Below, one piece after another: positions 6,199 through 12,822 of a stretch of DNA of 14,674 bases. A program made the translations under genes and the position numbers. Each line of letters opens with the position of its first letter. The stretch's first letter is position 1. The notes beneath the pieces are model-generated. The model was not told where the DNA came from. It saw only the letters and a program-made list of their open reading frames with translations, and ran no database searches. Origin of the DNA: DATKKM01 sp036741795 (GTDB lineage: Bacteria; Chloroflexota; Dehalococcoidia; SM23-28-2; RBG-16-64-32); NCBI GenBank assembly GCA_036741795.1, contig DAINRO010000062.1:1-14674 (forward strand), in the 5' to 3' direction.

Positions 6199-6960
6199 TC
6201 ACGCGGTTGTGGCGGTGTCCACGCCGCTGGCTTCCGCGGCCGTCGGGACGAGCGTGGGTGTCCCGTCACGTGGTTCCTGTTTCGCGTTGGTGCCCCTTCC
6301 AGCGGCTGACTTGCCCGGGCGTCGACTGACCAAAATCCTGAAGAACGCAAAGAAGAGGACCAGCAAGCCGGTCGACATGTAGAACACCTGGGCCGGGACC
6401 TGATCGCTGTCCGTGCCGGCCAGTACGCCGTGAACCAGCGCGCCAAGGAAGAGAGCGAAAGTGAGGTAGTGCAGAAGGCGCCAGCCTTGCTGCCCGATCA
6501 ACCCTTTGAGGTAGTAGCTTAGAGAGACGATGATCGATCCATACAGCACAATCACGCCCAATCCCACTGCAACCGGGCGGTACGGCGACGCCATTGGGAT
6601 GAGCAGTTCCCACAGTGAGAACTGCATGTATGGGTCAGGCAAAAGGATCAGCGCGTGGAACGCCATGGCCAGCAGGACGTAAATCGACAGGAACTGGTGC
6701 ATCTCGAATACCCACGGCCGCGCAACAAGCCCATCGAAGATCCGGGAGCTGATGGCCAGTCCCAGTACAACCGATAGGAACAACAGTCCGAAGGCGACAA
6801 ACCCGCTAGCGCGGCCGAGGTACCAGTACAGGTGAGCGGAATCGAAATCCAACCAGTCGGTAGGCGCTGCCCCCTGAGGCAGGGATGTGCCCAGTGCCAT
6901 TACTCCGCCGAGCGCCAGCGCGACCGCCCAGGGTAGGCCACGAGCAGCAATTCTCACCAT
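6199..6960 (-). CDS. Ferric-reductase-like transmembrane heme protein, no flavin domain
   Basis: The 253-residue membrane protein has about six hydrophobic helices and a hydrophilic C-terminal tail (about 213-253). Two helices carry paired histidines at heme-ligand spacing: His88 and His102 (MHQFLS...AFHALIL), and His164 and His177 (LLHYLTF...LVHGVL), as in the NOX/Fre/MsrQ superfamily with two b-type hemes. The FAD- and NADPH-binding domains of true ferric reductases are missing, so it must exchange electrons with a separate donor or acceptor. It is the last gene of the apbE-led block, 6 nt after the Pro-rich anchor gene. Flavinylated or copper partners are possible donors, but none is proven. 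The ATG at 6960 has a weak ribosome site; Met21 is an alternative start. Confidence 0.88.
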   Translation of the reverse strand: MVRIAARGLPWAVALALGGVMALGTSLPQGAAPTDWLDFDSAHLYWYLGRASGFVAFGLLFLSVVLGLAISSRIFDGLVARPWVFEMHQFLSIYVLLAMAFHALILLPDPYMQFSLWELLIPMASPYRPVAVGLGVIVLYGSIIVSLSYYLKGLIGQQGWRLLHYLTFALFLGALVHGVLAGTDSDQVPAQVFYMSTGLLVLFFAFFRILVSRRPGKSAAGRGTNAKQEPRDGTPTLVPTAAEASGVDTATTA

Positions 6961-6966
6961 CGCCGA

Positions 6967-7335
6967 TCAGCTGCCTCGAGTCTTAGCCACTGGCGCTGGT
7001 TGATCCGGCTGTGCCTGCACGGCTGGCGGTGAAGTGGGCGTGATCGGCTGCCGTGGCGCGGGATGGACAGGGTCCGGGGCGGTGGCCGGCGCTCTACTGG
7101 ACACCACCCCGGACGAGTCCTCCTCGTGTATGCGGGTTACGACGTGCACTCGTCGAATGACCGGGGGCTCTGCCGGCGTCACGACTGGGGGCGGAGGCGG
7201 TGCTTGCTCCGTCACGGGTGCACTGGCGCCGCTCCACCCACCTCCCCCGATAAGACCGAACAGGATCAGCAGTGTCAGCGCCGTACCAGCGACGGTCGAA
7301 AGCTTGCTGCCTGGGAACTTCCGGAAGATCGGCAT
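6967..7335 (-). CDS. Membrane-anchored proline-rich hypothetical protein
   Basis: The 122-residue protein has a basic start (MPIFRKFPGSK), one hydrophobic helix (about 12-30), then a Gly run and an extracytoplasmic Pro/Ala/Val/Thr-rich stretch (about 45-122). A short non-proline island, VIRRVHVVTRIHEEDSS, lies at about 59-75. No enzymatic domain is seen; it looks like a spacer or anchoring subunit. SGAS at 35-38, right after the helix, partly resembles the ApbE flavinylation motif but lacks the Asp three residues before the first Ser. Its ATG overlaps the upstream stop as TAATG, and the Shine-Dalgarno is formed by the end of the upstream gene's repeat. I do not recognise a family. Confidence 0.75.
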   Translation of the reverse strand: MPIFRKFPGSKLSTVAGTALTLLILFGLIGGGGWSGASAPVTEQAPPPPPVVTPAEPPVIRRVHVVTRIHEEDSSGVVSSRAPATAPDPVHPAPRQPITPTSPPAVQAQPDQPAPVAKTRGS

Positions 7336-7787
7336 TATTCCTCGTGCTCTTCCTCGTGCTCTTCCTCGTGTTCCTCCTCGTGCTCTTCGTCCTCGTGGTC
7401 TTCCTGCTCGTCTTCCTCTTCGTGCTCGTACTCCTCGTCGTCGAGCTCCTCGCCGCTATTTCTGTCTTCGCCCTCTGCACCCGGGTTATCGTCTCCCGGG
7501 GATGTCGGAATTGGCGTCGGGGACGCGTCTGGTCCAGCCGGTTCCCCGGCGTAATAATCGGAGGATCCGCTGACGTACTCGTCGCTGTAGATGTATTCGT
7601 CGATGACAAGCGGCGTGGCGGGCGGCGATGTCGGGGTAGCCTCCAGGGCATTCGCCGCCAGGTCGGCTGAAGCGCCCTCGGGCGTATCGTTCCCGAATAA
7701 CCCTGTCGTGGAACCCAGGGTAACCATTGTGAAGCCGAGCACTGTCGTCAGGAACAGCGCGCCGGCAAGCGCTAATCTTTTGGTCAT
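7335..7787 (-). CDS. Secreted protein with His/Glu-rich repeat tail
   Basis: The 150-residue protein begins with a Sec-type signal or membrane anchor (MTKRLALAGALFLTTVLGFTMV). A low-complexity Ser/Thr/Pro/Asp linker follows (about 33-100), then a strongly acidic tail ending in tandem HEEE units (about 112-150). Clustered His and Glu suggest metal binding (Cu, Ni, Zn or Ca), as in other His-rich periplasmic tails; this is inference from composition. D34-T-P-E-G-A-S40 after the signal segment is a near match to the ApbE target motif. AAGGAGGT lies ideally before the ATG, and the ATG overlaps the apbE stop as ATGA. I do not recognise a family, but secretion and a place in the apbE block are well supported. 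Confidence 0.8.
   Translation of the reverse strand: MTKRLALAGALFLTTVLGFTMVTLGSTTGLFGNDTPEGASADLAANALEATPTSPPATPLVIDEYIYSDEYVSGSSDYYAGEPAGPDASPTPIPTSPGDDNPGAEGEDRNSGEELDDEEYEHEEEDEQEDHEDEEHEEEHEEEHEEEHEE
7338..7385 (-). repeat. Four tandem 12-nt units encoding the HEEE tail
   Basis: On the plus strand the unit TTCCTCGTGCTC is repeated four times with only two or three changes, ending 1 nt before the next gene's overlapping start. In the coding frame each unit reads His-Glu-Glu-Glu. Near-identical codons mean it can gain or lose units by slippage without shifting frame. The last unit's GAGGAA also serves as ribosome binding site for the next gene. Confidence 0.85.
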
Positions 7788-8722
7788 GAAATACCTCCTT
7801 GCCAGTTTTCGGTGACCACTACCTTGCCTTCGTTCGTCACAAAAAGTCCGCGGATCTGCCGCTCTTGGAGAAACCCCAGGCCACGATCGATTCCCATGAT
7901 TAGCGCCGATTTCGCATATACATCGGCCTTTATCGCGGTCCTGCAGATGACAGATACAGCGATGACGTCATTCTTAACGGACTGCCCTGTGCGCGGGTCG
8001 ATGAGGTGATTGTTCCAGAGCGCACTACGCACCCACCGTCGACGAGCCGTGGTCGATGTCGCGATCGCCTCGTCGTGGATGCGGACATGGTCGATCTCGC
8101 GGTCCCCAAATGGAGCAGCCACGGAAACGAGCCAGCCATTACCGTCGGGACCGTTGCCGCGTGCGCGAATATCGCCGCCCGCATCGACCAGCATTGCGAC
8201 ATCGGGAAGTGCGTCGAAGGCCTCATCGATCGCGAACCCCTTGCCGACGCCGCCCAGGTCCAGGCGGAGGCCGAGCGGTACCCGGACAACGGGACGTTCG
8301 CCCGCACCTAGAGTGAGGTCGGCGAAGGTGTGATTCTTGCCGTCGGCGGAACCGGCGCGCGCGCTCTGCTCGTCCTGCAGTAGCTCGAAAGAGCGGTCGT
8401 AACCCGCTGCTTCCAGGGCGGGGAGTATCGCCGGGTCGAAGACCCTCCCGGTTTCCCGGTGAAAAACCGCACAGGCCGTCAGCAGGCGGTGCATGTCGTC
8501 TGAGATCGGGACAATTTCACCACCGGCCTTATTCAGGCGCGCCAGTTCGCTGTCGGGAAGAAACCGGCTGAAGCGGTGTTCCACCTGGTTGAATAGTCGC
8601 TCCACCAGCATCAGCGACGACGTCTCAGTCCATTCGGATGTCAGGACGCGAACATCGGTATTCATCGCCCGAAATTCGATGGTCGTCATCAGGTCGGAAC
8701 GTGGCCAACTCACCGAACTCAT
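7784..8722 (-). CDS. apbE: FAD:protein FMN transferase
   Basis: ApbE enzymes transfer FMN from FAD onto a Thr or Ser of a target protein. With the ATG at 8722 the protein has 312 residues and shows EHRFSRFLPDSELARLN (about 48-64), GRVFDPAILPAL, LDLGGVGKGFAID (about 154-166), VDAGGDI, IATSTTARRRW, HLIDPRTGQS and ADVYAKSAL (about 266-274). In the last motif the metal-ligand Asp is kept, but the Thr four residues later in Salmonella and Treponema enzymes is Lys, as I recall from some actinobacterial homologues. No signal peptide is visible, so it probably acts in the cytoplasm. Alternative starts are TTG 8737 and ATG 8689 (MTTIEFRAM), the latter close to the usual family start. It leads the block with three exported or membrane proteins. 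Confidence 0.92.
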   Translation of the reverse strand: MSSVSWPRSDLMTTIEFRAMNTDVRVLTSEWTETSSLMLVERLFNQVEHRFSRFLPDSELARLNKAGGEIVPISDDMHRLLTACAVFHRETGRVFDPAILPALEAAGYDRSFELLQDEQSARAGSADGKNHTFADLTLGAGERPVVRVPLGLRLDLGGVGKGFAIDEAFDALPDVAMLVDAGGDIRARGNGPDGNGWLVSVAAPFGDREIDHVRIHDEAIATSTTARRRWVRSALWNNHLIDPRTGQSVKNDVIAVSVICRTAIKADVYAKSALIMGIDRGLGFLQERQIRGLFVTNEGKVVVTENWQGGIS

Positions 8723-8769
8723 GGTCTCTACGTTCAATCGACTGCCGTCCCCGGATTGTTGCGGCCGGC

Positions 8770-8789
8770 TGGTTAAGAGTCGTTAACCA
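8770..8789. promoter_or_regulatory. Inverted repeat between divergent apbE and sigma genes
   Basis: TGGTTAA-GAGTCG-TTAACCA is a perfect 7-bp dyad with a 6-nt centre, about 48 nt upstream of the apbE ATG and 74 nt upstream of the sigma factor's TTG. Its location suits an operator controlling one or both directions, but no clear -35/-10 pair was found on either strand here. Confidence 0.45.
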
Positions 8790-8862
8790 ACTGCTCGTCG
8801 AAAGGCGCTGACGGCAGACGACACCTGAAGGATGGGCCTAATGGCCGTAACAGATTGAGCTC

Positions 8863-9432
8863 TTGGAACGATTAAATCGACGTATGGAGGGCGTCGAGAT
8901 AGCTGTTCAGGCTGCTAGCGAGGACGAAGCAGGCCTGGTGGAACGGCTCAGACATTTCGAGGAGAGGGCATGGAACGAGATATATGACACGTACTTTCCC
9001 AGGCTCTTTCGCTACCTCTATCTACAAACTTCCTCCCAGGAGGTTGCGGAGGAATTGACTTCTCAAGTGTTCGAGGAGGCGTGTAATCGGATTGGCACCT
9101 ATCGCTACCGGGGGTCCCCGCTCTCGGCGTGGCTCTATCGTGTCGCTCACAATCGCATGGTTGATTGGCGACGTAAGCGTAAGGAGTTACCCCTCGTTGA
9201 CGGGGATTCTCAGCCGGATATGGCCGACCGCGTTGCGGACCGTGACGAGATCGCCACCGCAATGCGTGAACTGACGCCCGAACAGCAGCAAGTTCTGATC
9301 CTCCGCCATGTCGAAGGGCACACGAGCGCATCAGCCGGCGGGATTATGGGGAAGAGTGCGGGGGCCGTACGCTCGCTGGAGTTTCGCGCGTTGGCGACGC
9401 TCAGGCGCTCGGTGTCGGAGCCTCGGAAATGA
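8863..9432 (+). CDS. ECF-type RNA polymerase sigma factor
   Basis: The 189-residue protein has sigma-70 region 2 at about 30-106 (AWNEIYDTYFPRLFRYLYLQ, DEAAEDL-like VAEELTSQVFEEA, FRYRGSPLSAWLYRVAHNRMVDWRRKRK-like core) and region 4 at about 128-182 (ELTPEQQQVLILRHVEGHTSAS, then GKSAGAVRSLEFRALATLRR). Regions 1 and 3 are absent, as in ECF factors. The first half of the region 4 helix-turn-helix (HTSASAGGIMG) departs from the common SYxEIAxxLG pattern, so DNA recognition may be unusual. The start is uncertain: TTG at 8863 or ATG at 8884, neither with a good Shine-Dalgarno. It overlaps the next gene as ATGA, the usual sigma/anti-sigma arrangement, and is divergent from apbE. Confidence 0.9.
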   Translation: MERLNRRMEGVEIAVQAASEDEAGLVERLRHFEERAWNEIYDTYFPRLFRYLYLQTSSQEVAEELTSQVFEEACNRIGTYRYRGSPLSAWLYRVAHNRMVDWRRKRKELPLVDGDSQPDMADRVADRDEIATAMRELTPEQQQVLILRHVEGHTSASAGGIMGKSAGAVRSLEFRALATLRRSVSEPRK

Positions 9433-10385
9433 ACGCTCGGGAAGGGTTCTTGGGCAAGGCCCTGGTGCAGTGTCTCGCGACCGTGGAGCGTGGTTCAACA
9501 GTGGACGAAGCTCTGGTTGGCCATGAGGATGTGGCCGAAGAGTTGAGGGCTATGCTGCTCGCTGCACAGGCCGTGCGGACTCTCGGCCGCAATGCACCGG
9601 AGGCGCCACGGCTCGCGGCGCAGCGAGGGCGCGCCAGGATGCACGCGGCAAGACTGGCGCAATTAGAGCGTCGGGGCCCGACCTGGAGTTGGATTCCGTG
9701 GCGCATCGTCGGGCTCGGCTCGGCCGCCGCGGCGCTTGCAGCGGTCCTCGTCCTGGCCGAGGTGGGGCCGTTTGGCTCAGACACGGCACCGGCGCAAGCC
9801 CAGGGGATCGTCTCCCGCACCAGCCCCGATGCCATCGTGATCAATACGGCACAAGGTCAGATTGAAGCTCGGATCGTGGACGAGACCTTGGTCGTGGACG
9901 GCAGCGGCAACGTCATCGCGGCCGGTGAGATCGTTCCTGGGTCGCGTGCAACCGTTGAGCTAGAGGAGGACGAGGACGGACTCTCTGGACTGAAGATCGA
10001 GATCGAAGACGAGGACGGCGAAGCCGCGCATGGCGCCGAAGTAGAGTTTGGCGGCACGGTCCTCTCGGTCCAGGGGTCAACTCTAACCCTGCAGACGAGC
10101 TTTGGGTCTGCCGTCGTGATCGTCGACTCTTCAACAGAGATCAACGGCACGCTCGCGCCGGGTCTCACCCTGAGAGTGCACGGAGCCGTTCAACCCGACG
10201 GAACGTATCTAGCCAGCGAGATCGAGGTTGAAGGCCGGGAGGGCGAGCCCGTTCAGCCCGAAGACAACGGTGGCGAGTCTGAATACGAGTCGGCAGATGA
10301 TGGCGATTCCGGGTCTGGGAGTGAAACCCAAGACACAGGCCACGAAGGGGATCCTGCTAAACAGGACGAGGAAGGTCACGACTAA
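9429..10385 (+). CDS. Single-pass membrane protein with DUF5666-like extracytoplasmic domains (probable anti-sigma/sensor)
   Basis: The 318-residue protein has a cytoplasmic N-terminus (1-90: FLGKALVQCLATVERGSTVDEAL, Arg-rich near 61-83) and one membrane helix (about 92-112). Two beta-rich segments follow, at about 125-195 and 206-270, with the DUF5666 style (GIVSRTSPDAIVINTAQGQIEARI; GTVLSVQGSTLTLQT ... LRVHGAVQPDGTYLASEIEVEG). An acidic, Gly/Ser-rich tail (about 271-318) is likely disordered. Translational overlap with the ECF sigma gene makes it the natural partner. The N-terminus could hold the sigma factor, though no zinc-binding anti-sigma motif (HxxxCxxC) is seen. GGAG at 9417-9420 is a suitable ribosome site. 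Sensing of an envelope signal is inference. Confidence 0.82.
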   Translation: MNAREGFLGKALVQCLATVERGSTVDEALVGHEDVAEELRAMLLAAQAVRTLGRNAPEAPRLAAQRGRARMHAARLAQLERRGPTWSWIPWRIVGLGSAAAALAAVLVLAEVGPFGSDTAPAQAQGIVSRTSPDAIVINTAQGQIEARIVDETLVVDGSGNVIAAGEIVPGSRATVELEEDEDGLSGLKIEIEDEDGEAAHGAEVEFGGTVLSVQGSTLTLQTSFGSAVVIVDSSTEINGTLAPGLTLRVHGAVQPDGTYLASEIEVEGREGEPVQPEDNGGESEYESADDGDSGSGSETQDTGHEGDPAKQDEEGHD

Positions 10386-10530
10386 CACGCCCGCCTGAAT
10401 CCCGCTACCGGGACGAACCAGTAATAGAAGCCTTCCCCGCGGACCGCAACATGACCGTAACCACGCCGTAACAAGAAGGAGCCCCCTTCCGCGCGTCGGC
10501 CATGCAGACTAGGTCGTCAAGGAGACACGC
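10386..10530. other. Intergenic region upstream of glsA
   Basis: This 145-nt gap holds two weak hairpins, TCCCG-CTAC-CGGGA (10400-10413) and GAAGG-AGCCC-CCTTC (10475-10489). Neither is followed by a T-run, so I do not call a terminator. No convincing promoter was found. AAGGAG (10519-10524) is the glsA ribosome binding site, 6 nt before the ATG. Confidence 0.5.
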
Positions 10531-12402
10531 ATGGTCCTAGCCGTTGACACACACCAGAACAGGGTTCCCGGCCACGGCGGTGCGCGCGCGCCGGTAGAGC
10601 GGCTCCTCCTCGATCTCTTCGAGAGGTACAAGTCCCTCGCCGAGGGGTTGGTCGCTCAGTACATTCCCGAACTGGCCAAGGCTGACCCTGGTTGGTTCGG
10701 TATCTCGATCGTGACGCTAGACGGGCACGACTATTCGGTCGGAGACACCGATGAGCCCTTCACCATCCAGTCCATATCCAAGCCGTTCGTCTACGGACTT
10801 GCCCTCGAAAACCGCGGCGAGGACTACGTGCGTGAAAAGGTTGGGCTAGAACCCTCCGGCGACGCCTTCAACGCTATCAGCCTTCACCCGGCAACCGGGA
10901 TCCCGTCCAACCCGATGATTAACGCCGGTGCAATCGCCACCTCAGGGGTGGCCGGTTCGAACGACAGGGAGCCGCTGCGTGCATTGCTCGATATGTTCGG
11001 CCGGTACGTGGGTCATGAGGTCGCTGTCGATGAGGCAGTCCTCCAGTCCGAGAGTGAGACCGGCCACCGGAACCGGGCGATCGGCTACATGCTCCGCAAC
11101 TTCGGCATCGTCGAAGGAGACCCGGAGGAAGTGCTCGCCCTCTACTTCCGGCAGTGTTCGGTCTCCGTCACCTGCAAGGACCTGGCGATGATGGCAGCGA
11201 CCCTCGCTAACGCTGGCGTCAACCCGGTCACGGGCGTCCAGGCAGTGGAGCCCCGGTACGTCCCCAATGTGCTCAGCGTCATGGCCTCCTGCGGAATGTA
11301 CGACTACGCCGGCGAGTGGATCTACCGTGTCGGCATGCCTGCCAAGAGCGGCGTCTCTGGCGGCGTCCTGGCAGTTCTGCCAGGACAGATGGGCATCGGC
11401 GTATTCTCCCCTCGCCTCGACGAGCGCGGAAATAGCGTCCGAGGCGTGCGCGTCTTCGCCGACCTGACGCGTGCGTTCAGCCTGCATATGCTCAACGTCC
11501 CAAACCTGGCATATTCCGCGATACGAAATTCGCACGACGTCGCGTCAGTCCGGTCCAAGCGCCAACGATCAGGCCGCGCCCTGGAGGTGTTGGGGGACCG
11601 GGGCGCTCGGGCCCGTGTCTACGAACTCCAGGGCGACCTGGTCTTCGCTTCCGTCGAGGCGTTCACTCGCGAAGTAGCGGAGGCCTGGGACTCCTTCGAC
11701 GTGATTTGCATCGATTTCAAGCACGCCAGCGGACTCGGAGATGGAGAAACGGTGATCGTCACTGACCTCATCGGCGTGATACTCGGCGAGGGCAAGTCCG
11801 TCGCCCTGTCCAATGCATCCCACTTGCCGTGGCTCCTCGCTGCGGTGAGTCAGGCCACCGAGCCTGGAGCAGATCTCGCCATCTTCCCGGGCAAGGACCT
11901 CGCGATGGAGTGGTGCGAAGACAGGCTGCTCGCTGAAGACGTCATTGCATTGGATGCCGCGATCGTTCCCCTCGCGGACAATGAGCTGTGCGAGGGACTC
12001 GACGCCGACGCCCTGGTGCGGCTCGAGAATTCGTGTCAAGAGGTACAGTTCGCCAGCGGCGACACAATTCTTCAAGCGGGTGAGGCCAGCGCCAGTGTCT
12101 ACTTCCTGCTGTCCGGCGACGTCAGTGTGATGATCGAGGTACCTGGTGCAGAACCTGCCCGCCTCGCCACCTTGTCCGCGGGCATGGCGTTCGGAGAGAT
12201 GGCCCTGCTCGGCGAGAGTTCACGCAGTGCCAGCGTCATCGCCGATTCAGACGTGACGTGTTTGGAACTGGAGGTAGCAAGCCTCGAAGTACTGGACGCG
12301 GCCGATCCAACGGCACGAGCGACTGTTTACAGGAATCTGGCTCGAAAGGTCGCGGGCAACCTCAAGCGGGCAAACGCCGAAATACAGGCCCTCTCGGCCT
12401 GA
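10531..12402 (+). CDS. glsA: Glutaminase A fused to STAS and cyclic-nucleotide-binding domains
   Basis: Glutaminase hydrolyses glutamine to glutamate and ammonia. The catalytic domain (about 20-325) has the serine-hydrolase SxxK motif S81-I-S-K84 (FTIQSISKPF), HPATGIPSNPMINAGAIA (119-136), RNRAIGYMLRNFG (180-192), YFRQCSVSVTCKDLAMMAATLANAGVNP (205-232) and GMYDYAGEWIYRVGMPAKSGVSGG (255-278). A STAS domain (about 360-462) follows, with IDFKHASGLGDGE at the usual phosphoserine loop. A cNMP-binding domain (about 487-615) comes last, with phosphate-cassette residues GE (555-556) and Arg565 (FGEMALLGESSRSASVIA). Plain bacterial GlsA is about 310 residues, so half the protein is regulatory. A good AAGGAG site precedes the ATG. 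It converges on the cupredoxin gene with 6 nt between stops. The architecture occurs in some actinobacterial glutaminases as I recall; the ligand (cAMP or other) is untested. Confidence 0.94.
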   Translation: MVLAVDTHQNRVPGHGGARAPVERLLLDLFERYKSLAEGLVAQYIPELAKADPGWFGISIVTLDGHDYSVGDTDEPFTIQSISKPFVYGLALENRGEDYVREKVGLEPSGDAFNAISLHPATGIPSNPMINAGAIATSGVAGSNDREPLRALLDMFGRYVGHEVAVDEAVLQSESETGHRNRAIGYMLRNFGIVEGDPEEVLALYFRQCSVSVTCKDLAMMAATLANAGVNPVTGVQAVEPRYVPNVLSVMASCGMYDYAGEWIYRVGMPAKSGVSGGVLAVLPGQMGIGVFSPRLDERGNSVRGVRVFADLTRAFSLHMLNVPNLAYSAIRNSHDVASVRSKRQRSGRALEVLGDRGARARVYELQGDLVFASVEAFTREVAEAWDSFDVICIDFKHASGLGDGETVIVTDLIGVILGEGKSVALSNASHLPWLLAAVSQATEPGADLAIFPGKDLAMEWCEDRLLAEDVIALDAAIVPLADNELCEGLDADALVRLENSCQEVQFASGDTILQAGEASASVYFLLSGDVSVMIEVPGAEPARLATLSAGMAFGEMALLGESSRSASVIADSDVTCLELEVASLEVLDAADPTARATVYRNLARKVAGNLKRANAEIQALSA

Positions 12403-12408
12403 CCACAC

Positions 12409-12822
12409 CTAGTCGTTCACCGTCAGGACACCCTTCATATCCGGGTGAACTGAACAGTTGTACTCCCAGTAACCCGCGTTATCGAAAGTCACCGACCCGC
12501 TTTCGTCCTCATCCAGCAACTCGGTCTTCCAGGGATCGTCGTCGTTGGATTCATGGGCGTCGTGAGGTGCACTGTCGAAGTTCACCCACGTAACCGTCGT
12601 ACGCGCCGAGATCGTCGCGTCCCGCGGCGAATAGTCGAAGTCCCGGATGTCGATCGTCACCTGGCTTCCCTCCAGGACGGCGGGTGTTTGCTCCGGCTTT
12701 TCGTCATCCGTGACGCCGCTGACCAGCAGGGCGATGAACCCGCCCACGACGAGCACAGTGATAGCGCCAATGCCGATGACGATCGGTAGCGTCTGGTTCT
12801 TGACCGGCTCTTTGTCCGTCAC
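12409..12822 (-). CDS. Membrane-anchored cupredoxin (plastocyanin-like)
   Basis: This 137-residue blue-copper-type protein has an N-terminal membrane helix (about 12-35) and an extracytoplasmic cupredoxin domain (about 48-137). All four type 1 copper ligands are visible: His87 (SAPHDAH), Cys123, His126 and Met129 (YNCSVHPDMKG). It probably shuttles electrons or binds copper outside the membrane. The GTG start at 12822 is supported by AAGGGAGGTG ending 6 nt upstream and by the GTGA overlap with the pyrK stop; a longer frame exists but lacks signal-sequence logic and overlaps pyrK deeply. It is the third gene of the carB-pyrK chain, where pyrD would often be. Possible partners are the heme membrane protein or respiratory complexes elsewhere. 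Confidence 0.92.
   Translation of the reverse strand: MTDKEPVKNQTLPIVIGIGAITVLVVGGFIALLVSGVTDDEKPEQTPAVLEGSQVTIDIRDFDYSPRDATISARTTVTWVNFDSAPHDAHESNDDDPWKTELLDEDESGSVTFDNAGYWEYNCSVHPDMKGVLTVND

Noticed and set aside
7272..7670. Plus-strand frame with a long Leu/Val/Phe-rich stretch that looks like membrane helices
   Set aside because: It is the reverse complement of the Glu/His repeat (GAG/GAA codons read as CTC/TTC), so the hydrophobicity is an artefact; the minus-strand gene has a signal peptide, an ideal ribosome site and operon overlaps.
8869..8879. Small palindrome CGATT-A-AATCG near the sigma gene start
   Set aside because: It is short and may lie inside the coding region; chance cannot be excluded.
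8865..8883. GGAAC followed by CGT, resembling an ECF autoregulatory promoter
   Set aside because: The spacing is about 11 nt instead of roughly 16, and it would lie within or at the start of the sigma gene.
10400..10413. Hairpin after the DUF5666 gene as a terminator
   Set aside because: It has only a 5-bp stem and no T-run.
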